A DNA stretch of 64,000 bases from Prevotella sp. GTDB taxonomy: Bacteria; Bacteroidota; Bacteroidia; Bacteroidales; Bacteroidaceae. Below, in pieces: positions 23,472 through 32,060 of this stretch. A program made the position numbers and the translations under genes. Under the pieces are notes generated by a model, which ran no database searches, was not told the DNA's origin, and worked only from the letters and a program-made list of their open reading frames with translations. The stretch is taken from the NCBI GenBank assembly GCA_017471245.1, contig JAFUVB010000005.1:1-64000 (forward strand). The letters are read 5' to 3'. The stretch's first letter is position 1, and every line of letters starts with the position of its first letter.

Positions 23472-26222
23472 ATGGACGACGAGATAAGAAATATACCCCT
23501 TGATGAAGCAGAAGACAAGGAAGAACACTCAGACTACAAGCCGGTGAACAGATTCGATGCAGCAGCCGTGCATCACCTAAGCGGCATGTACCAAAACTGG
23601 TTCCTTGATTATGCAAGCTACGTGATACTGGAACGTGCCGTGCCTCATATCGAAGACGGACTGAAACCCGTGCAGCGCCGCATCCTGCACTCAATGAAGC
23701 GGATGGACGACGGGCGGTATAACAAGGTGGCGAATATCGTGGGACACACCATGCAGTTCCATCCCCACGGCGATGCCTCTATTGGCGATGCACTGGTGCA
23801 GTTAGGACAGAAAGACTTATTGGTGGATTGCCAGGGAAACTGGGGAAATATCCTCACGGGCGACCGCGCCGCAGCTCCCCGATATATAGAGGCAAGGCTC
23901 TCGAAATTTGCCCTCGACGTGGTGTTCAACCCCAAGACCACCGAATGGCAACTCTCTTACGACGGGCGAAACAAAGAACCCATCACCCTGCCTGCCAAGT
24001 ATCCGCTTTTGCTGGCACAGGGCGCTGAAGGCATTGCCGTGGGACTGTCTTCCAAGATCCTCCCTCACAACTTCAATGAAATATGCGAAGCCGCCATCTC
24101 CTATCTGAAAGAGGAACCCTTCGTGCTATATCCCGACTTCCCAACAGGTGGAAGCATCGACGTGAGCAAATACAACGACGGTCAGCGCGGAGGTGTGCTG
24201 AAGATACGTGCCAAGATTGAAAAGCTCGACAACAAGACGCTTGTGATTCGCGAACTGCCGTTCTCCAAGACCGTGAGCACCCTTTGCGAGAGCATCACCA
24301 AGGCTATTGAGAAAGGAAAGATCAAGGCGCGCAACGTGACCGACCTCACTTCGGCACAGGTGGAGATACAGGTGCATCTGGCACCTGGCGTGAGCAGCGA
24401 CAAGACCATCGATGCCCTTTATGCATTCACCGATTGCGAAATCAATATTTCTCCCAACTGCTGCGTCATTGAAGACAACAAGCCGCAGTTCCTCACCATC
24501 AGCGACGTGCTGAAGCATTCCGTTGACCGCACCATGCAGCTGCTTCGCCGGGAGCTTGAGATACGCAAGCACGAACTGCAAGAGCAGCTTCACTTCTGCT
24601 CGTTGGAGAAAATATTCATTGAAGAGCGCATCTATAAAGACCGCAAGTTTGAGCAGGCACCCACCATGGATGCCGCCTGCGAGCATATCGACGACCGGCT
24701 CACGCCCTATTATCCCATGATGATCCGCGAGGTGACGAAAGACGACATCCTCCGCCTGATGGATATCAAAATGGCGCGAATACTGAAATTCAACAGCGAC
24801 AAGGCTGATGAACTGATCGTAAGGCTGAAAGGTGAGATTGATGACATCAACAACAGGCTGGAGCACATGGTGGATGTAACCATCGAATGGTTTGAATATC
24901 TGAAAAACAAGTACGGCGGCGAGCATCCGCGGCTCACTGAAGTGCGCAATTTCGACACCATTGAGGCAACCAAGGTGGCAGAAGCAAACCAGAAACTCTA
25001 TATCAACCGTCAGGACGGATTCATCGGAACCGGTCTGAAGAAAGACGAGTTTGTGTGCAACTGTTCCGACATCGACGATATCATCATCTTCTATAAAGAC
25101 GGAAAATACAAGGTGATCCGTGTTGCCGACAAGATTTTCGTGGGCAAGAACATCATTCATGTGGCGGTGTTCAAGAAAAATGACAAGCGAACCATCTACA
25201 ATGTCGTGTATCGCGACGGAAAGAAAGGATTCTATTTCATCAAGCGCTTCAACGTGACATCCATGACGCGCGACCGCGAATACGACCTCACCCAAGGCAC
25301 AGAGGGCAGCCGCGTGGTATACTTCACGGCAAATCCCAATGGCGAGGCAGAGGTGATCAAGGTGACACTGGAGCCGCGCGAGCGACTGAAGAAGATGTTC
25401 ATCGACAAGGATTTCAGTGAGATTATGATCAAGGGGCGCACCAGCAAGGGCAACCTGCTTACGAAATTCTCTGTGCATCGCATCTCGCTGAAGAGTCATG
25501 GCCATTCCACGCTCGGCGGCAGGAAGGTGTGGTTCGATCCGGATATCAGCCGCCTGAACTATGACGAGCACGGCACTTATCTCGGAGAGTTCAATGATGA
25601 AGACCAGATACTCGTTGTTTTGGACAATGGTGAATACTATCTCACCAACTTCGACCTGAACAACCATTATGAAGATCACATCCTGAGAATAGAGAAATTC
25701 ATGCCCGAAAAAGTGTGGACGGCAGTTCTCTATGATGCTGATCAGCAGGGCTATCCCTATCTGAAGCGCTTCTTGATGGAGGCTTCCAAGCGCAAGCAGT
25801 GTTTCCTGGGCGAGAACATGAACAGCAAGCTTGTGTTGCTCACCGATACCGTGTATCCGCTCATCAAGGTTACCTTTGGCGGCAACGACGAATTCCGCGA
25901 CCCCATGGAGATAGATGCCGAGCAGTTTGTGTCGGTGAAGGGATTCAAGGCAAAGGGAAAGCGAATTTCCACATGGGCCATACAGAGCATCGAGGAGCTG
26001 GAACCGCAGCGGTTGCCTGAACCTGAAGATGCCGAAGAAGAGTCGGCCGACGAAATGGAAGATGCTGATGAGGCAGAGCAGGATCCCGTAGCAGAGGTAG
26101 CTGCCATAGAAGAGCCCGACGAAGAACCCGAGACCGATGCCGACGACCGGCAGCAAGCCCCACCGCCAGCTCACACATCCACACATACCGCTCAGTTAAG
26201 TCTTTTCCCAGATGAAGAATAG
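23472..26222 (+). CDS. parC: DNA topoisomerase IV subunit A
   Basis: A 916-residue type IIA topoisomerase A subunit. The catalytic Tyr138 lies in AAPRYIE, the DNA-gate region includes HPHGDASIGDALV, and KPVQRRILHSM is the N-terminal winged-helix region. Residues about 500-840 form a degenerate C-terminal beta-pinwheel. ParC rather than GyrA is favoured because the GyrA-box (QRRGGKG type) is absent. Residues about 845-916 are an acidic, disordered tail that ends in QLSLFPDEE, where QLSLF (908-912) matches the sliding-clamp binding consensus. It decatenates sister chromosomes. It overlaps the next gene by 11 bp. Confidence 0.92.
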   Translation: MDDEIRNIPLDEAEDKEEHSDYKPVNRFDAAAVHHLSGMYQNWFLDYASYVILERAVPHIEDGLKPVQRRILHSMKRMDDGRYNKVANIVGHTMQFHPHGDASIGDALVQLGQKDLLVDCQGNWGNILTGDRAAAPRYIEARLSKFALDVVFNPKTTEWQLSYDGRNKEPITLPAKYPLLLAQGAEGIAVGLSSKILPHNFNEICEAAISYLKEEPFVLYPDFPTGGSIDVSKYNDGQRGGVLKIRAKIEKLDNKTLVIRELPFSKTVSTLCESITKAIEKGKIKARNVTDLTSAQVEIQVHLAPGVSSDKTIDALYAFTDCEINISPNCCVIEDNKPQFLTISDVLKHSVDRTMQLLRRELEIRKHELQEQLHFCSLEKIFIEERIYKDRKFEQAPTMDAACEHIDDRLTPYYPMMIREVTKDDILRLMDIKMARILKFNSDKADELIVRLKGEIDDINNRLEHMVDVTIEWFEYLKNKYGGEHPRLTEVRNFDTIEATKVAEANQKLYINRQDGFIGTGLKKDEFVCNCSDIDDIIIFYKDGKYKVIRVADKIFVGKNIIHVAVFKKNDKRTIYNVVYRDGKKGFYFIKRFNVTSMTRDREYDLTQGTEGSRVVYFTANPNGEAEVIKVTLEPRERLKKMFIDKDFSEIMIKGRTSKGNLLTKFSVHRISLKSHGHSTLGGRKVWFDPDISRLNYDEHGTYLGEFNDEDQILVVLDNGEYYLTNFDLNNHYEDHILRIEKFMPEKVWTAVLYDADQQGYPYLKRFLMEASKRKQCFLGENMNSKLVLLTDTVYPLIKVTFGGNDEFRDPMEIDAEQFVSVKGFKAKGKRISTWAIQSIEELEPQRLPEPEDAEEESADEMEDADEAEQDPVAEVAAIEEPDEEPETDADDRQQAPPPAHTSTHTAQLSLFPDEE

Positions 26223-26988
26223 TCTGTTCATTATATTGATGCTCGTGCTCCTGCCTTCGGCGGTAGTGGCACAGCAGCATGCCGCAGCCGAGAAGGCGTG
26301 GATGATAGGAGTGGGGGGAGTGAACATTCTCGACACTTATATCAGTCCTGAAAAATACAGCGGCGAGGAGCTGCGCTTCGTTTCTTATGCTGCTTTCCAC
26401 GGCAGCAAGCATCCGGAAATCGTGACGCAGTTCACCCATGAGGGCAATCTGCAGATGGCATCGCCACGTTCTGACAATGCCGATGATTTGGCGGCATCCT
26501 ATCGTTTCGCCTATGCCATGCGCCGAGAGTGGAAACTGGGAGAGCGATTCTTCCTTCAGGCAGGTGCCCAGACCGACTTCTCGCTGGGCTTCCTCTACAA
26601 CAGCAGGAATGGAAACAATCCCGCCCAGCTGAAATCACACCTCTCCGTGGCTCCCAATGCCGTGGTTTGCTACAGCTTCCCCTTGTGGCGCAAGGAGATC
26701 GGCATACGCTATGAAGTGAGTGTTCCCCTCCTTGGAGCCATGTTCACACCCAACTACGGGCAGTCGTACTATGAGATTTTCTCGCGTGGCAACTATGATC
26801 ACAACATTGCGTTCACCACTCCGTTCAATGCCCCTTCTCTCGGACAGTTGCTGGCAGTGGACATTCCCATCAAGAAAACCACCGTGCGCCTCGGCTATTT
26901 GGGTGACTACAGGCAGGCGGATGTGAACAGCCTGAAATATCATACCTATTCCCATCTCCTCGTCATCGGACTGGTGAAGCACTTCTAA
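26212..26988 (+). CDS. DUF3316-like outer membrane protein
   Basis: A 258-residue protein with a signal peptide ending in VVAQ and about eight predicted amphipathic strands, ending in GLVKHF as outer-membrane barrels do. I assign it to DUF3316 by overall pattern (GGVNILDTYISPEKYSG at the start of the mature part). Function unknown. Its start codon lies inside the last codons of parC, so translation is probably coupled. Confidence 0.75.
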   Translation: MKNSLFIILMLVLLPSAVVAQQHAAAEKAWMIGVGGVNILDTYISPEKYSGEELRFVSYAAFHGSKHPEIVTQFTHEGNLQMASPRSDNADDLAASYRFAYAMRREWKLGERFFLQAGAQTDFSLGFLYNSRNGNNPAQLKSHLSVAPNAVVCYSFPLWRKEIGIRYEVSVPLLGAMFTPNYGQSYYEIFSRGNYDHNIAFTTPFNAPSLGQLLAVDIPIKKTTVRLGYLGDYRQADVNSLKYHTYSHLLVIGLVKHF

Positions 26989-27063
26989 CATCATGTGAGC
27001 TCGCCGAAACGCCTCTTCTTCGATGAAGTTGAGGTAGGCGAGACTTCAATAAACTATCTGTCT

Positions 27064-28071
27064 ATGTCAGCAAAAAAGAAAATATATATCGCGTTGTCCG
27101 TGTTGCTCGGTGTGTTTTTGTGCGCTTCCTGTGTTGATGAGGAAGAGTTCAAGAACAATAACCAGGGAAATTTCGAGGCTCTGTGGAAGATCATGGATGA
27201 GCACTACTGCTTCTTCCGTGAGAAAAACATCGACTGGAATGCCATTCACGACAAATATGCCAAGCAGGTGAACGGCAATATGAACAGGGATCAGCTGTTT
27301 GAAGTGCTTGCCAACATGATCGGTGAGCTGCGCGACGGGCATGTCAACCTGTACACTTCATTCGATATGGGGCGCAACTGGTCGTGGCACGAGGACTTTC
27401 CGAGCAATTTTTCCGACTCCCTGTTTAACCAATACATGGGGAACGATTATAAGATTGCGGCAGGATTGAAATATAAGACACTCGACGATAATATAGGTTA
27501 TGTGTATTATGGTTCGTTCTCTTCAGCCATCGGAGATGGAAACCTCGACGAGGTGATGATGGAACTTGCGCCCACGCGTGCATTGATTCTCGACTTGCGC
27601 AATAACACCGGCGGCAACCTCACATACGCGGAGAAACTGGCAGCACGGTTCGTCAATGAGGAAACACTGGTGGGCTATATGCAGCATAAGACAGGTCGCG
27701 GTCATGATGACTTCTCTGCCCTTGAGGAACAGCGCATCAAACCCAGCAAAGGTGTTCGTTGGCAGAAGAAGGTGATTGTGCTGACCAACCGCAGCGTATA
27801 CAGTGCAGCCAATGAATTTGTGAAATACATGAAGAGTCTTCCGCAGGTTACCATTGTTGGCGATAATACCGGCGGCGGTGCCGGTCTGCCTTTCTCAAGT
27901 GAGCTGCCTAACGGATGGGGTGTTCGTTTCTCTGCCTGTCCGATGTATGATGTGAACAAGCAGAGCACCGAAAGCGGTATTGCGCCCCACCATGCTGTGT
28001 CGCTCAGCCAGGAGGATCTCCTGAAGGGCAGGGACACCATCATCGAGTTTGCGCGCAGTATCGTTCCATGA
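27064..28071 (+). CDS. S41-family (tail-specific) peptidase lipoprotein
   Basis: A 335-residue protein with a lipoprotein signal (CASC). The N-terminal helical part contains WKIMDEHYCFF and GELRDGHVNLY. The protease core has LILDLRNNTGGN and the catalytic segment NRSVYSAANEFVKYMK (Ser and Lys), then GDNTGGG. It cleaves unfolded or C-terminal protein ends in the periplasm. The ATG at 27064 was chosen because the upstream GTG at 26995 gives no signal peptide at the N-terminus. A hairpin (CTCGCC...GGCGAG) sits in the gap before the gene. Confidence 0.88.
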   Translation: MSAKKKIYIALSVLLGVFLCASCVDEEEFKNNNQGNFEALWKIMDEHYCFFREKNIDWNAIHDKYAKQVNGNMNRDQLFEVLANMIGELRDGHVNLYTSFDMGRNWSWHEDFPSNFSDSLFNQYMGNDYKIAAGLKYKTLDDNIGYVYYGSFSSAIGDGNLDEVMMELAPTRALILDLRNNTGGNLTYAEKLAARFVNEETLVGYMQHKTGRGHDDFSALEEQRIKPSKGVRWQKKVIVLTNRSVYSAANEFVKYMKSLPQVTIVGDNTGGGAGLPFSSELPNGWGVRFSACPMYDVNKQSTESGIAPHHAVSLSQEDLLKGRDTIIEFARSIVP

Positions 28072-28125
28072 CACACCGAGCGTTGATGCAGAAAGAGACA
28101 ATCACTCAAAAAAAGCTTTGAAAAA

Positions 28126-28896
28126 ATGATCACACTGACCTCGCTAACCATAGGTTATAACACCAAAAACAGCAAGAAAATCGTGGCTGAGAACATTTCT
28201 GCCTCCATTCAGGAGGGGGAACTCACTTGCCTGATCGGCCCCAACGGGGTGGGGAAGTCTACCTTGCTGCGCACGCTCAGTGCTTTCCAACCGCCCCTTT
28301 CCGGTGAGATAGCCATCAACGGGCAGGCACTGTCGAGGCTCACCGACCGGCAACTCAGCCGCCTGATAGGCATCGTGCTCACCACCAAACCCGACATACA
28401 GAACATGTCGGTGTATGAACTCGTATCTTTAGGGCGCAGTCCGTATACCGGTTTCTGGGGGAAACTATCCGACGAGGATAAGCATATCGTGGAAGAGAGC
28501 ATCCAGATGGTGGGTATCAGCCACTTGGAGAAGCGCATGGTGCAGACACTGAGCGACGGAGAACGCCAGAAAATGATGATTGCCAAGGCATTGGCACAGC
28601 AGACTCCCGTCATCTTCCTCGACGAGCCCACTGCCTTTCTCGATTATCCCAGCAAGGTGGAGATGCTCCAACTGCTCCATCAGCTGAGTCGTGAAACGCA
28701 GAAGACCATTTTCCTTTCAACCCACGATTTGGAGCTCGCCCTGCAGATTGCCGACACACTCTGGCTGATGCAGCCGCAGAGACCCGTAGCTATCGGTACG
28801 CCAAGAGCACTCGCCCAAGGAGGGCAGTTAGGGGCTTTCCTCAATCGTCCGGGACTGCATTTCAACGAAACGACACTGGCCATTCACGTGGAATAG
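28126..28896 (+). CDS. FecE/BtuD-type ABC transporter ATP-binding protein (orphan)
   Basis: A 256-residue ATPase with Walker A GPNGVGKST, a signature LSDGERQK and Walker B VIFLDEPTAFLDYP. This subclass serves importers of iron-siderophore, haem or cobalamin. No permease or binding-protein gene lies nearby, which is unusual, since these genes normally form one operon. It is the last gene of the parC cluster, 54 nt after the S41 peptidase, and its stop lies in a terminator hairpin. Confidence 0.9.
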   Translation: MITLTSLTIGYNTKNSKKIVAENISASIQEGELTCLIGPNGVGKSTLLRTLSAFQPPLSGEIAINGQALSRLTDRQLSRLIGIVLTTKPDIQNMSVYELVSLGRSPYTGFWGKLSDEDKHIVEESIQMVGISHLEKRMVQTLSDGERQKMMIAKALAQQTPVIFLDEPTAFLDYPSKVEMLQLLHQLSRETQKTIFLSTHDLELALQIADTLWLMQPQRPVAIGTPRALAQGGQLGAFLNRPGLHFNETTLAIHVE

Positions 28897-28907
28897 CCAG
28901 TGTCGTT
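28869..28907 (+). terminator. Hairpin overlapping the ATPase stop codon
   Basis: A perfect 12-bp stem (28869-28880 with 28896-28907) and a 15-nt loop. The T-run is weak (TTTACTTT), but the stem is strong. Confidence 0.65.
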
Positions 28908-28998
28908 TACTTTCCGTTGCGTTGTTCGTATTGTCGTTTGTTACGTATCTTTCTTTCTGTATTGATGTTTGTAGCCAGAAGAGCAGGCAACGCGGATG

Positions 28999-29181
28999 CT
29001 ATTTTGTTTCATCTTCATAATCCCAGATGGAAAATGGCTTAACGCGTATCTCGCTCTTGTCCATAATCATTGGCTCATCAAATACTTCCATTTGCGTTTC
29101 TTGTGATTCTGCCAATAGACTTTCGTCTTCATTGGCAAAGGCAATGCGGCCGATGGCTGGTATTTTATATAGTTTTTTCAT
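28999..29181 (-). CDS. Small protein of the MKK-x-Y-x-x-P type
   Basis: A 60-residue acidic protein beginning MKKLYKIPAIGRIAF with LLAES further on. It resembles the many small Bacteroidota proteins that start with MKK-Y-P and carry a central L-L-x-x-S stretch. The function of that group is unknown to me. It lies 29 nt after the type IX-like secreted protein gene, so they share a transcript. Confidence 0.55.
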   Translation of the reverse strand: MKKLYKIPAIGRIAFANEDESLLAESQETQMEVFDEPMIMDKSEIRVKPFSIWDYEDETK

Positions 29182-29210
29182 TGTAGTTTTCTGTTTTTAT
29201 GGTTCCTTCC

Positions 29211-30338
29211 TCATTTAACTATCACTTTCCTGCCATTGCGGATATAGATGCCCTTTCCTGAGGGCGCATCCACGCGCATGCCCTTCAGGTTATACCAATT
29301 GTCATCTTTCAGGCACGAGCCATCATCGGTGATGCCATTGATTCCTGTGGTAGCTTCCTCTCCGAAAGCATAGAAATCCTTTGCTCCTGTATCTTTGATG
29401 ACGAGGTAGACTGAGCCGGCAGGGAACTCGACACCTGTATTCACTCTATAGAAACCGACTTTCCCATTCTTCGCGGCAATGCCATAGATCGTGCTTGCAT
29501 CTCCGACTACAGATTTACTGCCAACTTTCAGCAAGTTGTCGTTAAGTTTTTCCACAGTTCCCATGCTGAGCTTACGTGCGATATAATGATTCATATCACC
29601 ATATAATATGACTGGAGTGCCAAGGGGAACTTGTTTAACCTCTTCGAGGGTCACTTTCTGTTTGTTTGCATCCGTAACGATATACACTTTCAGGTTCTTG
29701 GTGTCCGTGAAATCATAATCGGTTGAAGTCAATGTTACAAATGATGAGTAGGAGTCATATTTTTTCGTAACAACAATATCACCTTCTTTGGAAATTTTTT
29801 TGAATAAGTACGAATATTTGGTGTTTTTTGTCTTGTTGCAGGAAAAAGTAGTGGTAGAGTTGCATATATACAAACCGGTGGCTGTGTTTTTGAAAGTAAC
29901 TCCATTATTGTTTAATTCTATCGTCCACTTTATCCTGCTGTATGTATCATCTTTCACTCTCTTTAAATCTTTTGTAGAATCGGAAGTGCCTGTTCCACCT
30001 TGAATAAACTCTCCCGAAGCAGTGAATTGTAAATAATAAGTATTAGCTTCTCCTTCTACAGGAATCAGTTTGATGCCATCAGGAATCTGAACTGCTGGCG
30101 ACAACAAAAGATTGTTGATCATATTTGTCTTGCTGGGTTTTGATGTAGCAAAAGGCTTATCTTCTGTTCCTTTTAGTGCATACTCCCCATCGACTTGGCA
30201 GATGGCATACTCGTCTTCGACATCAATATCTTCCAAAGATGTCACCTTTTGATAAAGCTCTTCTGCGCTCACTTGCGTGCTGCCTGCTATCAGCAGTGCA
30301 GCAATAAAAAGAATTCTGATTGAAAATCTATATTCCAT
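29211..30338 (-). CDS. Secreted protein with type IX-like C-terminal signal
   Basis: A 375-residue protein with a signal peptide ending in QVSAE, a Thr- and Lys-rich body that I cannot assign, and a C-terminus WYNLKGMRVDAP...GIYIRNGRKVIVK. That tail has the pattern of the type IX secretion (Por) sorting domain in Prevotella, so the protein is probably exported to the surface by that system. Codon and base use are A/T-richer than in the neighbours. A -7 element (TACCTTTGT) lies 20 bp upstream. Confidence 0.75.
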   Translation of the reverse strand: MEYRFSIRILFIAALLIAGSTQVSAEELYQKVTSLEDIDVEDEYAICQVDGEYALKGTEDKPFATSKPSKTNMINNLLLSPAVQIPDGIKLIPVEGEANTYYLQFTASGEFIQGGTGTSDSTKDLKRVKDDTYSRIKWTIELNNNGVTFKNTATGLYICNSTTTFSCNKTKNTKYSYLFKKISKEGDIVVTKKYDSYSSFVTLTSTDYDFTDTKNLKVYIVTDANKQKVTLEEVKQVPLGTPVILYGDMNHYIARKLSMGTVEKLNDNLLKVGSKSVVGDASTIYGIAAKNGKVGFYRVNTGVEFPAGSVYLVIKDTGAKDFYAFGEEATTGINGITDDGSCLKDDNWYNLKGMRVDAPSGKGIYIRNGRKVIVK

Positions 30339-30493
30339 AAAGTTGTTGATTTTTGTGACAAAGGTATGAATATTTTAGACAAACAAAGAGAATATGCGAA
30401 TAATTAACAAAATTTATACATAAAGGATCTTGCGATGAATTGTTACATTTTACAAAAACTACCGACAAATGAACAAATATGAATTATTATTCG

Positions 30494-30502
30494 TATCTTT
30501 GC
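30494..30502 (+). promoter_or_regulatory. Promoter -7 element of the MATE gene
   Basis: TATCTTTGC 20 bp upstream of the ATG at 30522. An in-frame TTG at 30507 would lie almost at the transcription start. Confidence 0.65.
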
Positions 30503-30521
30503 ATCCTTGAAGAAAGAACCG

Positions 30522-31901
30522 ATGAAAAAAAGTGATGTGTTATTGGAAATGATTCGCGACGGTCAGCGAATGACAGGCGGACAGAAACTCAACTTGATAT
30601 ATCAGTTGAGTATTCCTTCCATATTGGCACAGATCACGAGTGTGATGATGTTTTTCATCGACCAGGCTATGGTTGGGCGTATCGGTGTGGAAGCAGCGGC
30701 AGCCTGTGGCTTAGTTGAATCCTCAACGTGGCTTTGTGGCAGTATGACAAGCGCTGCCTCGATGGGTTTTTCCGTGCAAGTGGCTCATTTCATCGGTGCA
30801 AAAGATTTTGAAAAGGCGCGTTCCGTATTTCGCCACGGGCTGATTTGCACATTGCTGTTCAGCCTTTTCATCAGCATTGTCGGGCTTTTGATATCTGGCA
30901 GGTTGCCTTTTTGGTTAGGCGGCGGTGCAGATATTGCAGGCGATGCCACCATCTATTTTGCCGTATTCATGATGGTGATCCCGTTTTTCCAGCTTTCCAA
31001 TCTGTCGGGAGCCATGCTCAAGTGTTCGGGCAACATGCGCATACCCAGTATTATGAGTGTGATGATGTGCGTGTTGGATGTGTGTTTCAATTACATCTTC
31101 ATCTTTGTGTTCCATCTTGGAGTGCTGGGTGTGGCCATCGGCACAGGGCTTGCCATTGTGATTGGCGGCAGCGTGCAGGCATATTATGCAGTGTTCAAGA
31201 GCGATATGCTTTCTTTGGTGAGAAGAATGGAGAGGTTCGTGTTTAATTGGGACTACATCAGGAATGCCCTGAAGATAAGTGCTCCGATGGCAGCACAGTC
31301 GATATTGATGAGCGGGGCGCAGATTGTGAGCACCATGATTGTGGCTCCTTTGGGCAATATTGCCATAGCAGCCAACACATTTGCCATCACTGCCGAGAGC
31401 CTTTGCTATATGCCTGGCTACGGAATAGGTGATGCTGCAACCACCTTGATAGGTCAGAGCATGGGTGCGGAGCGCAAGGAACTGTGCAAGAGCTTTGCCA
31501 GAATGGCTGTGTTCTCGGGCATGATTGTGATGGCTCTGATGGGGGCTGTGATGTATTTGACTGCTCCTCAGCTCATGGCAATCATGACTCCTGTGCAGGA
31601 TATCGTGGATCTGGGTGCTGCGGTATTGAGGATCGAGGCTTTTGCAGAACCCATGTTTGCTGCATCAATCGTATGCTATAGCGTTTTCGTTGGTGCCGGC
31701 GACACCTTCAAGCCTGCCTTGATGAACCTGTGTTCGATGTGGTTGGTGCGCCTTACATTGGCTGCTCTGCTTGCCCGCGACTATGGATTGCGCGGTGTAT
31801 GGACGGCAATGGCAATCGAACTGGTTTTCCGTGGAAGCATTTTCTTGTGGAGATTGTTCCGTGGGAAATGGATTGAGAGACCGTTGAGCATTGACCATTG
31901 A
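30522..31901 (+). CDS. MATE-family efflux transporter
   Basis: A 459-residue protein with about 12 hydrophobic segments in two similar halves. Family patterns include QAMVGRIGVEAAAACGLVE near the start and GYGIGDAATTLIGQSMGA in the second half. It exports organic cations or drugs in exchange for Na+ or H+. The last codons lie within a heptanucleotide repeat, so the C-terminus (RPLSIDH) is partly repeat-encoded. Confidence 0.93.
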   Translation: MKKSDVLLEMIRDGQRMTGGQKLNLIYQLSIPSILAQITSVMMFFIDQAMVGRIGVEAAAACGLVESSTWLCGSMTSAASMGFSVQVAHFIGAKDFEKARSVFRHGLICTLLFSLFISIVGLLISGRLPFWLGGGADIAGDATIYFAVFMMVIPFFQLSNLSGAMLKCSGNMRIPSIMSVMMCVLDVCFNYIFIFVFHLGVLGVAIGTGLAIVIGGSVQAYYAVFKSDMLSLVRRMERFVFNWDYIRNALKISAPMAAQSILMSGAQIVSTMIVAPLGNIAIAANTFAITAESLCYMPGYGIGDAATTLIGQSMGAERKELCKSFARMAVFSGMIVMALMGAVMYLTAPQLMAIMTPVQDIVDLGAAVLRIEAFAEPMFAASIVCYSVFVGAGDTFKPALMNLCSMWLVRLTLAALLARDYGLRGVWTAMAIELVFRGSIFLWRLFRGKWIERPLSIDH

Positions 31902-31994
31902 CCGTTGACCATTGAACATTGAGTATTGAACATTGACCATTGAACATTGAGCATTGACCATTGAGTATTGAGCATTGACCATTGAGCATTGACC
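31883..31994. repeat. Heptanucleotide repeat, 16 units
   Basis: Uninterrupted 7-mers (A/G)TTGA(C/A/G)(C/T) from inside the end of the MATE gene to about 66 bp before the M13 peptidase gene. The same unit appears at 34378-34545, 47890-48105 and 48273-48356. Confidence 0.92.
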
Positions 31995-32060
31995 GTTGGG
32001 CTATAATCAATAAACGTGAACCAATAACTGTTAAACAATAACCGATAAAAACAAAAGAAG

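Noticed and set aside
24126-26186. 686-codon ORF antisense to parC
   Set aside because: Shadow of the parC codon pattern; no family features, and the plus strand encodes a clear topoisomerase.
31883-31994. Variable-number repeat causing phase variation of the MATE gene
   Set aside because: Only the last codons are in the repeat, so copy changes would hardly alter the protein; kept only as a repeat observation.
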